Under the pieces are notes generated by a model that was not told the origin of the DNA, ran no database searches, and was given only the letters and a program-made list of their open reading frames with translations. Below, in pieces: positions 1 through 8,824 of a DNA stretch of 64,000 nt. The position numbers and the translations under genes are program-made. The first letter of the stretch is position 1; the number at the start of each line of letters is the position of its first letter. This DNA is from Streptosporangiaceae bacterium (lineage in GTDB: Bacteria > Actinomycetota > Actinomycetes > Streptosporangiales > Streptosporangiaceae): the NCBI GenBank assembly GCA_019245115.1, contig JAFARZ010000157.1, positions 1 through 64,000 on the forward strand, written 5' to 3'.

Positions 1-56
<56 letters not shown>

Positions 57-103
57 GGGGTGGTGGCCGGGGCCCCGCGTGGTCCTTTATCCCTTGGCGG
101 CGG

Positions 104-949
104 CTATCCTTTGACGGCGCCGGCGGTCAGGCCGGACACCACGCTGCGGCGGAAGATGAACACCAGGACGGCGATCGGGACGACCGCCACCACGCTGGCC
201 GCGAACAGGGTGCCGTACGGGACGGTGAACTCCGACCCGAACAACGCGACACCCACCGGGATCGTGCGGTAGTTGTTGGCGACGTTGAACGAAAGCGCCA
301 TCAGGAACTCGGTCCAGCAGGCGGTGAAGGTGAAGATCCCGGCCGTGAACAACCCTGGCCAGGCTTGCGGCAGGATGATCGACCAGATGGTGCGCAGCGG
401 GTTCGCGCCGTCGATGCGGGCGCTTTCCTCCATCTCGCGGGGGATCGCCAGGAAATAATTGCGCAGGATCCAGATCGCGAACGGCAGGTAGAACGCGGTG
501 TACGGGATGATCAGCGCCTGGTAGCTGTTCAGCCAGCCGATGTCGCGCAGCAGCGCGTACAGCGGCACCACCACCGCGATCTCCGGGAACACCGAGATCA
601 TCAGCAGGATCACCAGCACGGTGAACTTGCCGCGCATCGGCAGCCGGCCCAGTGCGTACCCGGCCAGCGTGCCGAGCACCAGCACCAGCGCGGTCGCCAC
701 CACCGCCACGATGACCGAGTTCAGGATGTAGCGGCCGAAGGTGTTCTGGCTGAACGCCACGTCGAAGTTCTTGACGCTGAACGGGTGCGGGAAATACTGC
801 GGCGGAGACGCGCCGACGTTGGCCGGCGTCTTGAACGCGCTGGCGATCATCCAGTAGAGCGGGATGACGATGAAAAGGAAAACCAGGAAGGCGGAGATGT
901 TGACGCCGTTGAACACCCGGTGCCAGCCGTGCCGGGAGCGGTTGCGCAT
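104..949 (-). CDS. Carbohydrate ABC transporter permease, MalG type
   Basis: This is one of two membrane subunits of a sugar-uptake ABC importer of the MalG group. The 281 residues form about six membrane segments, the first near residues 18-37. The EAA loop that docks the ATPase is seen as EESARIDG at residues 174-181. The start ATG shares one base with the TAA of the upstream permease (TAATG), so the two are translationally coupled. It is the last visible gene of a four-gene minus-strand operon. No ATPase gene is present here. Such importers often share an MsiK-type ATPase encoded elsewhere, or the gene may lie beyond the window edge. The substrate cannot be told from sequence. Confidence 0.93.
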   Translation of the reverse strand: MRNRSRHGWHRVFNGVNISAFLVFLFIVIPLYWMIASAFKTPANVGASPPQYFPHPFSVKNFDVAFSQNTFGRYILNSVIVAVVATALVLVLGTLAGYALGRLPMRGKFTVLVILLMISVFPEIAVVVPLYALLRDIGWLNSYQALIIPYTAFYLPFAIWILRNYFLAIPREMEESARIDGANPLRTIWSIILPQAWPGLFTAGIFTFTACWTEFLMALSFNVANNYRTIPVGVALFGSEFTVPYGTLFAASVVAVVPIAVLVFIFRRSVVSGLTAGAVKG

Positions 950-1908
950 TATGCCTCACTCCCCGCCTGCGACCGGAACACCTTGAGGAAAAGCAGGCTG
1001 CCGATCACCACGAGCAGCGCGGTGCTGGTCGCCACCGCCGCCCCCGGCCCGAAGTCCAGGTCACGGAACATGGCGTTATAGGCGAGGATGGCCAGCGGCT
1101 GGGTGCTGTATCCCGGCCCGCCGCTGGTGAGCACGAACGGCAGGTCGAACAGGCCGAACGCCTGGAGCACGCGGAACAGCACGGCCAGCGCGATCGTGGG
1201 CCGCAACTGCGGGAACGTGATCCGCCAGAACGTCGTCCAGCCGTTCGCGCCGTCCACCTCGGCCGCTTCGTAATAGTCGCGTGGGATCATCACCAGGCCG
1301 GCCAGCACGATGATCGCCACGAACGGAGTGGTCTTCCAGATGTCGGCCACCATCAGCGCGGCGATCGCGGGAACCCGGGTGCCCAGGAACACCGGGGTGC
1401 CCAGCCCCAGGTGGGAGAAGATGTTGTCGAGGGCGCCATAGGTCGGGTTGTAGATGTAGCCCCACAGCTGAGCATTGATCACCGTGATCATCGACCACGG
1501 GATCAGCAGCAGCGCCATCATCCAGCCGCGGCCCACGGTGAGCCGCTCCAGCACCAGCGCGATGGCGGTGCCGATGGCCACCTCCACCGCGACGGTTACC
1601 ACCGTGTAGAAGACGGTGAAGAACAGCGCGTACCGCCACTGGGCGGCGTGGACCATTATCGAATAGTTGCTGCCGGTGAGGCCGGACAGGCTGAACCCGT
1701 TCCCGGTGGCGCTGACGTTCGACACGCTCATCGCTATCGCGTAGCAGATCGGGAAGATCGTGACGGCGGCGATGAGGATCAGCGCGGGCGACGAGAGTCC
1801 CCAGCCGAGCCTGGCCAGCTGGCGCCGGAAGACGTCATCGTGCCGCCCGGCCCGCGACGACGCGGGCCGGGCGGGAGCGATCACACGGTTAGGTGTGGAG
1901 GTACTCAT
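949..1908 (-). CDS. Carbohydrate ABC transporter permease, MalF type
   Basis: This 319-residue membrane protein is the MalF-like partner of the permease that overlaps its stop. A 40-residue cytoplasmic N-terminus is followed by about six membrane segments, the first near residues 42-62. The EAA loop is visible at residues 214-220 (EAAEVDG). Its ATG lies two bases after the TAG of the binding protein at 1911-3278, and its ribosome site must lie inside that gene's 3' end. With the adjacent genes it forms the translocation pore of a sugar importer. Substrate is unknown. Confidence 0.93.
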   Translation of the reverse strand: MSTSTPNRVIAPARPASSRAGRHDDVFRRQLARLGWGLSSPALILIAAVTIFPICYAIAMSVSNVSATGNGFSLSGLTGSNYSIMVHAAQWRYALFFTVFYTVVTVAVEVAIGTAIALVLERLTVGRGWMMALLLIPWSMITVINAQLWGYIYNPTYGALDNIFSHLGLGTPVFLGTRVPAIAALMVADIWKTTPFVAIIVLAGLVMIPRDYYEAAEVDGANGWTTFWRITFPQLRPTIALAVLFRVLQAFGLFDLPFVLTSGGPGYSTQPLAILAYNAMFRDLDFGPGAAVATSTALLVVIGSLLFLKVFRSQAGSEA

Positions 1909-1910
1909 TG

Positions 1911-3278
1911 CTAGAGACCGGTACTCGACTCGGCCGAGTTGATCTGGCTCGCCATGCTCGACAAGCCCGCGCTAGGCGAGGTCGCCCCGGACAGCACCGA
2001 GTTGACGTTGGTGTAGATGGCCTGGCTCACCTTGGCGTACGCCGGGGACTGGGCGGGCCGCGGGATGAGCCTGGTCTTCGGCACCGTGGCCAGCACCGGG
2101 TTCTTGGCCACGACCGCCGCCGAGGAGCGCACCGACTGGAGCGTGGGGATCTCGGCGAACTGCGTGGCCAGAATCGTCTGCGCGTCCGACCCGGTCATCC
2201 ACTTGATGAACGTGAGGTCCGCCGCCACGTTCTTGCTGTGCGGGTTGATGTACAGGTTCCAGCCGCCGATGTTCGAGGTGCCCGGCAAGGTCTGACCCGA
2301 GAACCCGGGCAGCGGCGCCACCCCGACCTTGCCCACGACGGACGAAGGAGACGATGCCGTGTTGGAGTAGATCCAGCCGTAGTTCCAGTTCCGCAGGAAC
2401 GCCGCCTGGCCAGTGGCGAACGCCGACATGGCCTGCGCCTCCTGGAAGGTGGTGACCGCGCCCGGGGTGGCGCCGGAGGTGATCAGCGACCGCATGAACG
2501 AGAGCGCCTGCGTTCCGGCCGAGGAGTTGACCGTAGCGCTGGTCAGGCCCGGGTTGAGCACCGATCCGCCGGCCGAGCCCAGGTACTCCATGAAGTTACA
2601 GGTCAGCCCCTCGTACGAGGCGCCCTGCCACACGTAGCCGTACTTGACATCGCCCTTGTGCACCAGCGTGACAGCGTCACTCTCCAGTTGCTGCCACGTG
2701 GTGGGCACCGACATGTGCTCCTTGGCCAGCAGGTCCTTGCGGTAGTAGAGGAAGCCCTGATCCTCGAAGAACGGCGCGCCCCAGACCTGCGAGCTATAGG
2801 TGGCGCCCTGGACCAGGCCGGGCGCGAACCCGCTGAAGTAGCTGCTCGGCAGGTACTTCGACAACGGCACCGCCAGGCCGGCCTTGCCGAACTGGGCGGG
2901 CCAGATCACGTCGCCCATGTAGACGTCCGGGCTGGCCGCGCCGCCGGAGATCGTCGTGATCAAGCTGGCCCGGTTCGTGTCCGTGTCTGTCGGTGCGGAC
3001 TGCAGGCTGACGTGGATCTTCGGGTATGCCTTCTCGAAGGCACTGATCAGCACCGTGCGGGGGTCAGGGGTGGAGGTGGTGATCGGGCTGGCCCACCAGG
3101 TGATGTTGCCGCTGGTGGCCGAGCCGCTCGCACTGGATGTGGCGCTGGACCCGGCCGCGCCTGGCGACGTCGATGAACTGCTGCTGCCGCACGCGGCGAG
3201 CGTGAGAGCGGAAGCCATACCGACCGCGGTGAACAGCACCGCGGCGGGTCTTCTGAATCGAGGGATGCTGGAACCCAT
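1911..3278 (-). CDS. Extracellular solute-binding lipoprotein (family 1) of the sugar importer
   Basis: A 455-residue periplasmic-binding-type lipoprotein that captures a sugar outside the membrane and hands it to the two permeases. The signal peptide ends in the lipobox LAAC with Cys30, followed by a Ser/Ala/Gly-rich tether. The mature part has the usual family-1 features, including EDQGFLYYRKDLL and a Gly/Trp-rich C-terminal lobe. The ATG at 3278 is preceded by AGGAG eight bases upstream, and this site overlaps the TAA of the gene before it. The open frame continues far upstream to 4331, but that part only reads through the previous gene. Two consecutive, different binding proteins serve one permease pair here. 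Confidence 0.93.
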   Translation of the reverse strand: MGSSIPRFRRPAAVLFTAVGMASALTLAACGSSSSSTSPGAAGSSATSSASGSATSGNITWWASPITTSTPDPRTVLISAFEKAYPKIHVSLQSAPTDTDTNRASLITTISGGAASPDVYMGDVIWPAQFGKAGLAVPLSKYLPSSYFSGFAPGLVQGATYSSQVWGAPFFEDQGFLYYRKDLLAKEHMSVPTTWQQLESDAVTLVHKGDVKYGYVWQGASYEGLTCNFMEYLGSAGGSVLNPGLTSATVNSSAGTQALSFMRSLITSGATPGAVTTFQEAQAMSAFATGQAAFLRNWNYGWIYSNTASSPSSVVGKVGVAPLPGFSGQTLPGTSNIGGWNLYINPHSKNVAADLTFIKWMTGSDAQTILATQFAEIPTLQSVRSSAAVVAKNPVLATVPKTRLIPRPAQSPAYAKVSQAIYTNVNSVLSGATSPSAGLSSMASQINSAESSTGL

Positions 3279-3289
3279 CTTTGGACTCC

Positions 3290-4684
3290 TTATGTGTGAA
3301 TGGCACCTATCGGTATCTGCGTGGGGCTGTTGTTGCTGTATCTGGCCGGCCCCTGTTCGGCCAGAGGGGGTGTTAAGCCGCTTCGAACGACCTGGGTCAG
3401 CAGCTTCTGCATGTCCGCGAGGGCCTGCCGCGGCGTCTTCTGTCCTTCGAGCGCCTGGTATGTCTCGCCGAATATGACCAGGCTGGCCTGGTCGTAGCTG
3501 GTGATCGCCGGGCGCGGCTGAGCCGATTTGATCGCCTGGTAGAGCGTGGGCAGGTAGGGGAACCGGGCGGTGAGGCTCGGGTCGTGATAGAGACTTTCGA
3601 GCACAGGCGGGAACGAGCCCAGTTCGAGCATCGTCTTCTGCTGGTCGTATTCGGTCAGGTACTGGATGAAACTCAGCGCGGTCCCCTGGTGCTGCGAGAA
3701 GGCGCTGATGGCCAGGTTGGCACCGCCGAGCGAACTCGAGCCGGGCCCACCCGGTCCGGGCAGCGCGGCAATGCCGTACGTCCGGTTGGCGTCCGGGCCG
3801 AGGGTGGCGTAGACGTCCGGCCAGTCGTTGAGGAACAGGAACCGGCCCGATTCGAAGGCTTCCTGGGCCGCCACCTCCTCGTACCTGAGCGTGCTGCGCG
3901 GAATCCAGCCCTGCCGGAACCCGTCGACCAGGAACTGAAGGCCGGCCAGCGCCTGCGGCGAGTCCACGGTGACCTGGGTATCTGAGGGGTTCAGTATCGA
4001 ACCGCCCGCCGACTGCACCGCCTCGGCGAAGTTGACGGTCAGCCCCTCGTACTGCGCGAACGTGCCCGCGTATCCCGCAAGGCCATACCTGGGCGCGACG
4101 GTCTTCGCGAGATACTTCAGCTGCGCCCAGGTCGTGGGCGGCTGCTGGTGCGCCTTGGTCAGGATGTCCCGGCGGTAATAGAGCAGGCCGGCGTTGCTGT
4201 AGTCGGGTACCGCGTACAGCCGGCTCTGGTACTTCGCAGTCTTGACCGCCGACGGGATGAAGTCCCCCAGCGGGAACTTGCTCTCCGGCAGCGGGATGAT
4301 CCACCCGTTGGCGGCGAACTCGGCGGTCCACACCACGTCCATATCGATGACGTCGTACACCGGGCTCTTGGCCTGGAGGTTCGCGACCAGCTGATCAAGC
4401 TGGACGTTCGCCGCCTGGGGCAGGTAGAGCGCGGTGACCGCTTGTCCCGGATGGATCGCGTTCCACTTCGCGATCACGGGCCTGAGCCAGTTGATGTCAT
4501 CGCTGCCGATGGCGAACGTGATCTTCCCGAGCCCATCGGCGGAGGGAACTGGTTGCCCCGCCGCGGAGGCGCAGCCTGCGGTGCACATCGCAGCCGTTGC
4601 GAGCAGAGCCATCAGCCAGGTGAGCGGAGCCCTCAGTCTGGCAAGCAGAGCGCCGGCCACTACAGCCGCGATCGTGCTCCGCAT
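3290..4684 (-). CDS. Second extracellular solute-binding lipoprotein (family 1), first gene of the importer operon
   Basis: A 464-residue family-1 sugar-binding protein. The N-terminus has a membrane-spanning signal and a probable lipobox ending TAGC at Cys38. The Thr at -3 is less usual, so lipidation is likely rather than certain. Body features such as YSNAGLLYYRRDIL match the same family as the next gene, but the two proteins are clearly diverged. The ATG at 4684 has GGGAGG four bases upstream; longer frames to 4879 cross the promoter and are rejected. It leads the operon from a good promoter at 4721-4749. Confidence 0.9.
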   Translation of the reverse strand: MRSTIAAVVAGALLARLRAPLTWLMALLATAAMCTAGCASAAGQPVPSADGLGKITFAIGSDDINWLRPVIAKWNAIHPGQAVTALYLPQAANVQLDQLVANLQAKSPVYDVIDMDVVWTAEFAANGWIIPLPESKFPLGDFIPSAVKTAKYQSRLYAVPDYSNAGLLYYRRDILTKAHQQPPTTWAQLKYLAKTVAPRYGLAGYAGTFAQYEGLTVNFAEAVQSAGGSILNPSDTQVTVDSPQALAGLQFLVDGFRQGWIPRSTLRYEEVAAQEAFESGRFLFLNDWPDVYATLGPDANRTYGIAALPGPGGPGSSSLGGANLAISAFSQHQGTALSFIQYLTEYDQQKTMLELGSFPPVLESLYHDPSLTARFPYLPTLYQAIKSAQPRPAITSYDQASLVIFGETYQALEGQKTPRQALADMQKLLTQVVRSGLTPPLAEQGPARYSNNSPTQIPIGAIHT

Positions 4685-4720
4685 GAGGCCTCCCGGCGGG
4701 GGTAGGATTCCTACATACTT

Positions 4721-4749
4721 GTTATGCACCCTTGTTATGTATATGTCAA
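4721..4749 (-). promoter_or_regulatory. Promoter of the sugar-importer operon with ATAACAAG repeats
   Basis: On the minus strand TTGACA (4749-4744) and CATAAC (4726-4721) are separated by exactly 17 bases, giving a transcription start about 30 bases before the ATG at 4684. Two copies of ATAACAAG overlap the -10 and spacer, 12 bases apart, and a further TTGTTAT occurs inverted near 4758-4766. Such repeats around a promoter look like operator sites, possibly for a sugar-responsive repressor or the adjacent PadR protein. The regulator assignment is inference. Confidence 0.65.
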
Positions 4750-4782
4750 TGATGTTTTGATAACAAAGCAGACATATGGGCC

Positions 4783-4812
4783 TTACAACGGCGTCATAAG
4801 CAGCGGTAATGT
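4783..4812 (+). promoter_or_regulatory. Possible promoter of the PadR-ABC operon
   Basis: TTACAA (4783-4788) and TAATGT (4807-4812) are separated by 18 bases and point toward the PadR gene starting at 4848. It is divergent from, and close to, the importer promoter. The hexamer match is moderate. Confidence 0.4.
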
Positions 4813-4847
4813 AAGCGCAGCATCCCCCGCTGGGAGGTGACCAAACC

Positions 4848-5342
4848 GTGCGGCTGCACCTGCTGGCGCTCCTCGCCAAGGAGCCGGCTCACGGATACGA
4901 GCTCAAGCTGGCGCTCGAGCAGACCTTCGGCGAGGCGTATCCGTCACCGAACATCGGGCAGATCTACGTCACGCTGAAGCGGCTCGAGCAGGACGGACTG
5001 GTACGCAGCCAGGACGTAGAGCAGACCACCCGGCCGAACAAGCGGGTCTACGAGCTCACCCCGGCCGGGCGCGGGGCCCTGAGCAACTGGATCCGGGAGC
5101 CGAGCGACGGCCCGCGGGTCCGGGATGACTTCTTCACCAAGCTGATACTGGCGCCGATGGCGGGCCTGGCCGACCGGATGGAGCTGATCAACTCCCAGCG
5201 CCGCCACTATCTCGGCATAATGCGGACCCTGACCGGGCTGGCCCCCACTCAGACCGCGGCCCGGCTGCTGGTCGAGGGCGCCATCCTGCACATCCAGGCG
5301 GACCTCGACTGGCTGGAAAGATGCCAGGAGGAACTTGTGTGA
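4848..5342 (+). CDS. PadR-family transcriptional regulator
   Basis: A 164-residue PadR winged-helix repressor. The N-terminal DNA-binding domain is plain: LALLAKEPAHGYELK, then IYVTLKRLEQDGLV and the wing RVYELTPAGRGAL. The C-terminal half is the helical dimerisation domain. The start is GTG at 4848 with GGGAGG ten bases before. Its TGA overlaps the GTG of the ABC ATPase that follows (GTGA), so it probably controls its own ATPase/permease operon, which is the common arrangement for this family. The inducer is unknown. Confidence 0.92.
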   Translation: MRLHLLALLAKEPAHGYELKLALEQTFGEAYPSPNIGQIYVTLKRLEQDGLVRSQDVEQTTRPNKRVYELTPAGRGALSNWIREPSDGPRVRDDFFTKLILAPMAGLADRMELINSQRRHYLGIMRTLTGLAPTQTAARLLVEGAILHIQADLDWLERCQEELV

Positions 5343-6229
5343 GCGAGCCAAAGGGGCGCGGCGGCGCCTGGACTGAGGAGCGCCTGCGACGAGGGAAGGC
5401 GTCGTCACAAGGCGCCCCGGAGGCGAGCGAGCACGGAGAAAAGGCCCTGCTAGCTCCGGGGGGGACGACCCCCCCGTACCCCCCCGAGGCTTCGCCGTGG
5501 CTGCTAAAGACGCGAGGGCTGGCCAAGGTCTACCGCTCCGACGGGGTGGCGGTAGAAGCCGTCCGGGGGGTCGACATCGAGGTCGGCATCGGCGAGTTCG
5601 TAGCGATCATGGGGCCGTCCGGCTCCGGGAAGTCCACGCTGCTGCACGTGGTCGGCGGGCTCGAGCCGGCCAGCCGCGGCCAGATCTGGCTGCGCGGTCA
5701 GCGGGTGGACCAGTTGTCCACGGCGGGCTGGGCGCTGCTGCGGCGCCGCCACATCGGCTTCGTGTTCCAGTTCTTCAACCTGCTGTCCAACATGACCGTC
5801 GCGGACAACATCGAGCTTCCCGCGCTGCTGGCCGGCGCCACTGTCCGCCAGGCGCGCAAGCGCCGCGAGGAACTCCTCGCCGAGCTCGGCCTGACGGAGA
5901 AGGCGAGCGCGGCGCCCGCCCGGCTGTCCGGCGGCGAGCAGCAGCGCGTGGCCCTGGCGCGAGCCCTCGCCAACGAGCCGAGCCTGCTGCTGGCCGACGA
6001 GCCGACCGGCAACCTCGACAGCACCAACACCCGCGACGTGCTCCGGCTGCTGCGCCGCACGCACGACAACGGCCAAGCGATCTTGCTGGTCACGCACGAC
6101 GCCCGGGTCGCCAGCCTGGCCGACCGGGTGATCAGCCTGTTCGACGGGATGGTGGCCGACGACGCGCCGGTGGTGCGCCTGCCTCGCCCGGTCAACGGCC
6201 TCCGCGACGTCCTGGAACTGAAAGGCTGA
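5339..6229 (+). CDS. ABC transporter ATP-binding protein, MacB/LolD type
   Basis: A 296-residue ATPase that powers an FtsX-type permease. Walker A GPSGSGKST starts at residue 92, the signature is LSGGEQQRVALARAL and Walker B is LLLADEPTGNLD, all intact. The GTG at 5339 overlaps the PadR stop and has AGGAGG upstream. The domain usually starts near the N-terminus, but here about 55 extra low-complexity residues precede it. They are encoded by GC-palindromic sequence (5340-5500) that looks like intergenic repeat DNA drawn into the frame. No later ATG or GTG start is available before the ATPase domain. The FtsX permease follows eight bases later. Confidence 0.9.
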   Translation: MSEPKGRGGAWTEERLRRGKASSQGAPEASEHGEKALLAPGGTTPPYPPEASPWLLKTRGLAKVYRSDGVAVEAVRGVDIEVGIGEFVAIMGPSGSGKSTLLHVVGGLEPASRGQIWLRGQRVDQLSTAGWALLRRRHIGFVFQFFNLLSNMTVADNIELPALLAGATVRQARKRREELLAELGLTEKASAAPARLSGGEQQRVALARALANEPSLLLADEPTGNLDSTNTRDVLRLLRRTHDNGQAILLVTHDARVASLADRVISLFDGMVADDAPVVRLPRPVNGLRDVLELKG

Positions 6230-6237
6230 CGCCGGCG

Positions 6238-8592
6238 ATGCGCGGCACGCTGCGGTGGGCACGCGCGGACCTGCGTGCCCGCCGCGGGCAGGCGCTGCTC
6301 ACGGCCGGCGTGGTGGCCGGCGTGGTGGCGGCCCTGGTGCTCGCCACGATGCTGCTCGAAGGCGCCACCAACCCATGGAAGGGGCTGTTCAACCGCACGC
6401 ACGGCGCTGACGTGGTGGTCTGGTTCTCGTACGGAACCGACACCAGGAACCTGCACAACCTGCCCGGAATCCAGCAGGTCGCGCCCGGCTATGAGGTCGC
6501 GCCGGCCACCCTGGAACAGACCTCGGTAAAGTCGCCCGTGCAGCTCACCGCCATGCCGGCCAGTGAGCCGCCCATGTCGGCGCCACTGGTGGTGGCCGGC
6601 ACCTGGCTGCGCCGGTCGCAGCCGGACGGCGCGGTGATCGAGGCGTCGTTCGCCGCCGCCGCGCACGTCGGCCTCGGTGACCAGATCAGCGTCCAGAGCG
6701 TCGACGCCCCCGCCGTTCGTGTGAATGTTATTGGTATTGCCGATACTGCGGATCAGGGTTTCTACCCGCAGTGGACCCCGGGCCTGATCTGGGTTCAGCA
6801 GCCGGTCCTGAACTTGGTAGAGCCGAGCAAAAGCGAGCGTGAGTACGCCGTCGGCCTGCGGTTGCGCGACAGCTCAGCAGCGGCCACCGTCCAGGTCGTC
6901 CAGGAGATCTACAACACCTACAACGGCTCCGCCGAAGGCTCGGTGGTGCAGCGGTTCTCCACGTGGCGGCAGGTCGAGAACTCCATGGCCAGCCAGGACC
7001 GCCTGCTCGGGCTGCTGCTCGCGCTGTTCGGGATCATCGCGCTGGTAGCCGCGCCGTGCGCGATCGCCAACGTGACCGCGGGCCGGCTGCTGATGTACCG
7101 GCAGGACATCGCGATGTTGAAGGCACTCGGTTTCACCCCCGGCCAGGTGGTGCGCATGCTGCTGGCCGAGCAGACCGGCCTCGGGGTGGCCGGGGCGATT
7201 CTCGGCGTGGTCCTGGCCCGGGTGGTGACCTCGCCGGAGTTCATCCAGCCACCCGGCGGAGTCCCGATCGGCCTGGCCCCGCTGCCGACCTCCTGGGTGA
7301 CGCTGATCGCGGTCGGGACCGTGCTGACCGTCGCGATCGCCACCGCGATACCCGCCTGGTGGGCGGGCACGGTGTCGCCGGTCGCCGCCGTGCAGGCCAG
7401 CCCGCCACGGGGCCACCTGTCGCTGATCGCACGGCTCGGCCTGCTCGTCCACCTGCCCGCCCCGCTCGTGCTGGGCGCCCGTGACTCGCTGACCCGGCGG
7501 CTGCCCGCGGGGCTGACCGTCCTCGGCGTGGCGATCCCGATGGTGATGATCACCATCGCGCTGACCTGCTGGTCGACCATTGACGGGTTTTCGCGAGAGC
7601 CGGGGCGGATCGGGCTGGCCGCGGGCCTGACCGTGCGGCAGGGGTCGTACCCGAACCCGAAGGGCGTCCTGCCGCTGGCGGAGCGGGTCGGTACCGCTTA
7701 CCAGGCCGCCTCGTTCGACACCTTGCTGCCCGGCGACAACGGCACGTTCACCGCGCTGGCGGTGGGATCTTCCTTCGGGGCGGCCCGGTATCCGTTCCAT
7801 GTGGTGGCGGGCAGGATGTACCGCAGCCCGGACGAGGCGGTGGCCGCGCAGGGTTTCCTCGACCTCATGCACCTGCGCGTCGGGAACCTGACCAGCGTGA
7901 TAATCGATGGCGTTTACGTGGACCTGCACATCGTCGGGCGCATCCTTTACCCGGACAACAACGGCGACGTGATCGCGTTCGGCCTGGACACGCTGACGGC
8001 CGCGGATGACCCGCAGCAGTCGCCCCAGTTCTACAGCGTCGTGCTGCGGCCTGGGATGTCGGCTGAATCGGCGCGCGCCCTGCTGCTGCGGCTATCGGAT
8101 CAGCGGCTCGATGTCCAGCTCGTGGCCAACCCCGCCGATGGGCTGGGGATAATGCGCGTGGTGATCGCCGTCTCGGTGTGCGTGCTGGCCGTGATCGGGC
8201 TGGCCAACCTGCTCACCGCGTGTGCTATCGGCGTCCGCGACCACCGCCACGAGGTGGGCGTGCTGGCGGCGATGGGCCTGACGCCACGGCAGGTGATGGC
8301 GACCCTGGTGGTGAACACGACCCTGCTGACCGCGGCCGGCGTCGCGCTCGGGGTTGGCTTCGGCGTGGTCGTCGCGCCGAGGCTGATCAACATGCAGGGC
8401 CAGGCGAGCGGAATGGGTTCGGGGATGGCGGCGGTGCCTTCGGTGCTGATGGTGGTGTCAATCGTCGGTGTGGCGCTGGTGATCGCGACGTCCGCGGCCG
8501 TCGTGCTGGCGCGGCGAACCCTGCGGCAAGCGGATACCGCTCCCGCTGCGCAACTCCGCAGCCCGGCCCAGGCCCCGGCCAAAGCCCAATAG
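6238..8592 (+). CDS. FtsX-like ABC transporter permease with duplicated FtsX domain
   Basis: A 784-residue membrane protein that pairs with the ATPase just upstream. It is built as two MacB/FtsX halves, each with one helix, an extracellular domain and a three-helix FtsX core. The two cores are recognisable by MLKALGFTPGQVVRMLL and VLAAMGLTPRQVMATLV. An N-terminal helix lies near residues 20-40. ATG at 6238 follows the ATPase stop by eight bases. Such ATPase/permease pairs usually act in export, lipoprotein release or stress signalling rather than nutrient uptake; the substrate is unknown. A 7-bp hairpin spans its stop codon. Confidence 0.92.
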   Translation: MRGTLRWARADLRARRGQALLTAGVVAGVVAALVLATMLLEGATNPWKGLFNRTHGADVVVWFSYGTDTRNLHNLPGIQQVAPGYEVAPATLEQTSVKSPVQLTAMPASEPPMSAPLVVAGTWLRRSQPDGAVIEASFAAAAHVGLGDQISVQSVDAPAVRVNVIGIADTADQGFYPQWTPGLIWVQQPVLNLVEPSKSEREYAVGLRLRDSSAAATVQVVQEIYNTYNGSAEGSVVQRFSTWRQVENSMASQDRLLGLLLALFGIIALVAAPCAIANVTAGRLLMYRQDIAMLKALGFTPGQVVRMLLAEQTGLGVAGAILGVVLARVVTSPEFIQPPGGVPIGLAPLPTSWVTLIAVGTVLTVAIATAIPAWWAGTVSPVAAVQASPPRGHLSLIARLGLLVHLPAPLVLGARDSLTRRLPAGLTVLGVAIPMVMITIALTCWSTIDGFSREPGRIGLAAGLTVRQGSYPNPKGVLPLAERVGTAYQAASFDTLLPGDNGTFTALAVGSSFGAARYPFHVVAGRMYRSPDEAVAAQGFLDLMHLRVGNLTSVIIDGVYVDLHIVGRILYPDNNGDVIAFGLDTLTAADDPQQSPQFYSVVLRPGMSAESARALLLRLSDQRLDVQLVANPADGLGIMRVVIAVSVCVLAVIGLANLLTACAIGVRDHRHEVGVLAAMGLTPRQVMATLVVNTTLLTAAGVALGVGFGVVVAPRLINMQGQASGMGSGMAAVPSVLMVVSIVGVALVIATSAAVVLARRTLRQADTAPAAQLRSPAQAPAKAQ

Positions 8593-8598
8593 GGCTTT
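8581..8598 (+). terminator. Short hairpin over the permease stop codon
   Basis: AAAGCCC and GGGCTTT form a perfect 7-bp stem around a four-base loop, and the TAG stop lies across the loop and right arm. There is no T run, but the position at the end of the PadR-ABC operon fits a weak terminator. Confidence 0.4.
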
Positions 8599-8728
8599 GT
8601 GCGGGTGCGGGTGCGGGTTTGCGGGTGCGGGTTTGCGGGCGCGGGCGCGGGTTTGCGGGTGCGGGCGCGGGCGCGGGCGCGGGTTTCGGGGCGGGTGCGG
8701 GTTTGCGGGGCGTTGCGGGGCGGTTTCG
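8599..8728. repeat. G-rich tandem repeat, GCGGGT/GCGGGC/GCGGGTTT units
   Basis: About 130 bases consist almost entirely of GCGGG followed by T, C, TTT or TTC, so runs of three or more G recur every few bases on the plus strand. It can fold into G-quadruplexes on one strand. Open frames across it in several phases are products of the repeat and are not genes. Confidence 0.85.
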
Positions 8729-8761
8729 GGGCACATTCTGCGGGGGCACATTCTGCGGGGG
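8728..8761. repeat. 15-base tandem repeat, two copies plus partial
   Basis: The unit GGGGCACATTCTGCG occurs at 8728-8742 and 8743-8757 with the start of a third copy at 8758. It directly follows the G-rich repeat. No gene overlaps it. Confidence 0.8.
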
Positions 8762-8824
8762 CACATATCCGACATTTCCGCATTTGTGCCGCGCGACTAT
8801 AGCGTCAGGTGGCGGAGCATCATG

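Noticed and set aside
365-1081. Long plus-strand open frame opposite the permeases
   Set aside because: It is antisense to two clear permease genes and reads as Arg/Gln/Asp-rich sequence typical of the wrong strand in GC-rich DNA.
5497-6237. Upstream extension of the FtsX permease frame
   Set aside because: It is an out-of-frame reading of the ATPase gene; the real ATG at 6238 begins the first membrane helix.
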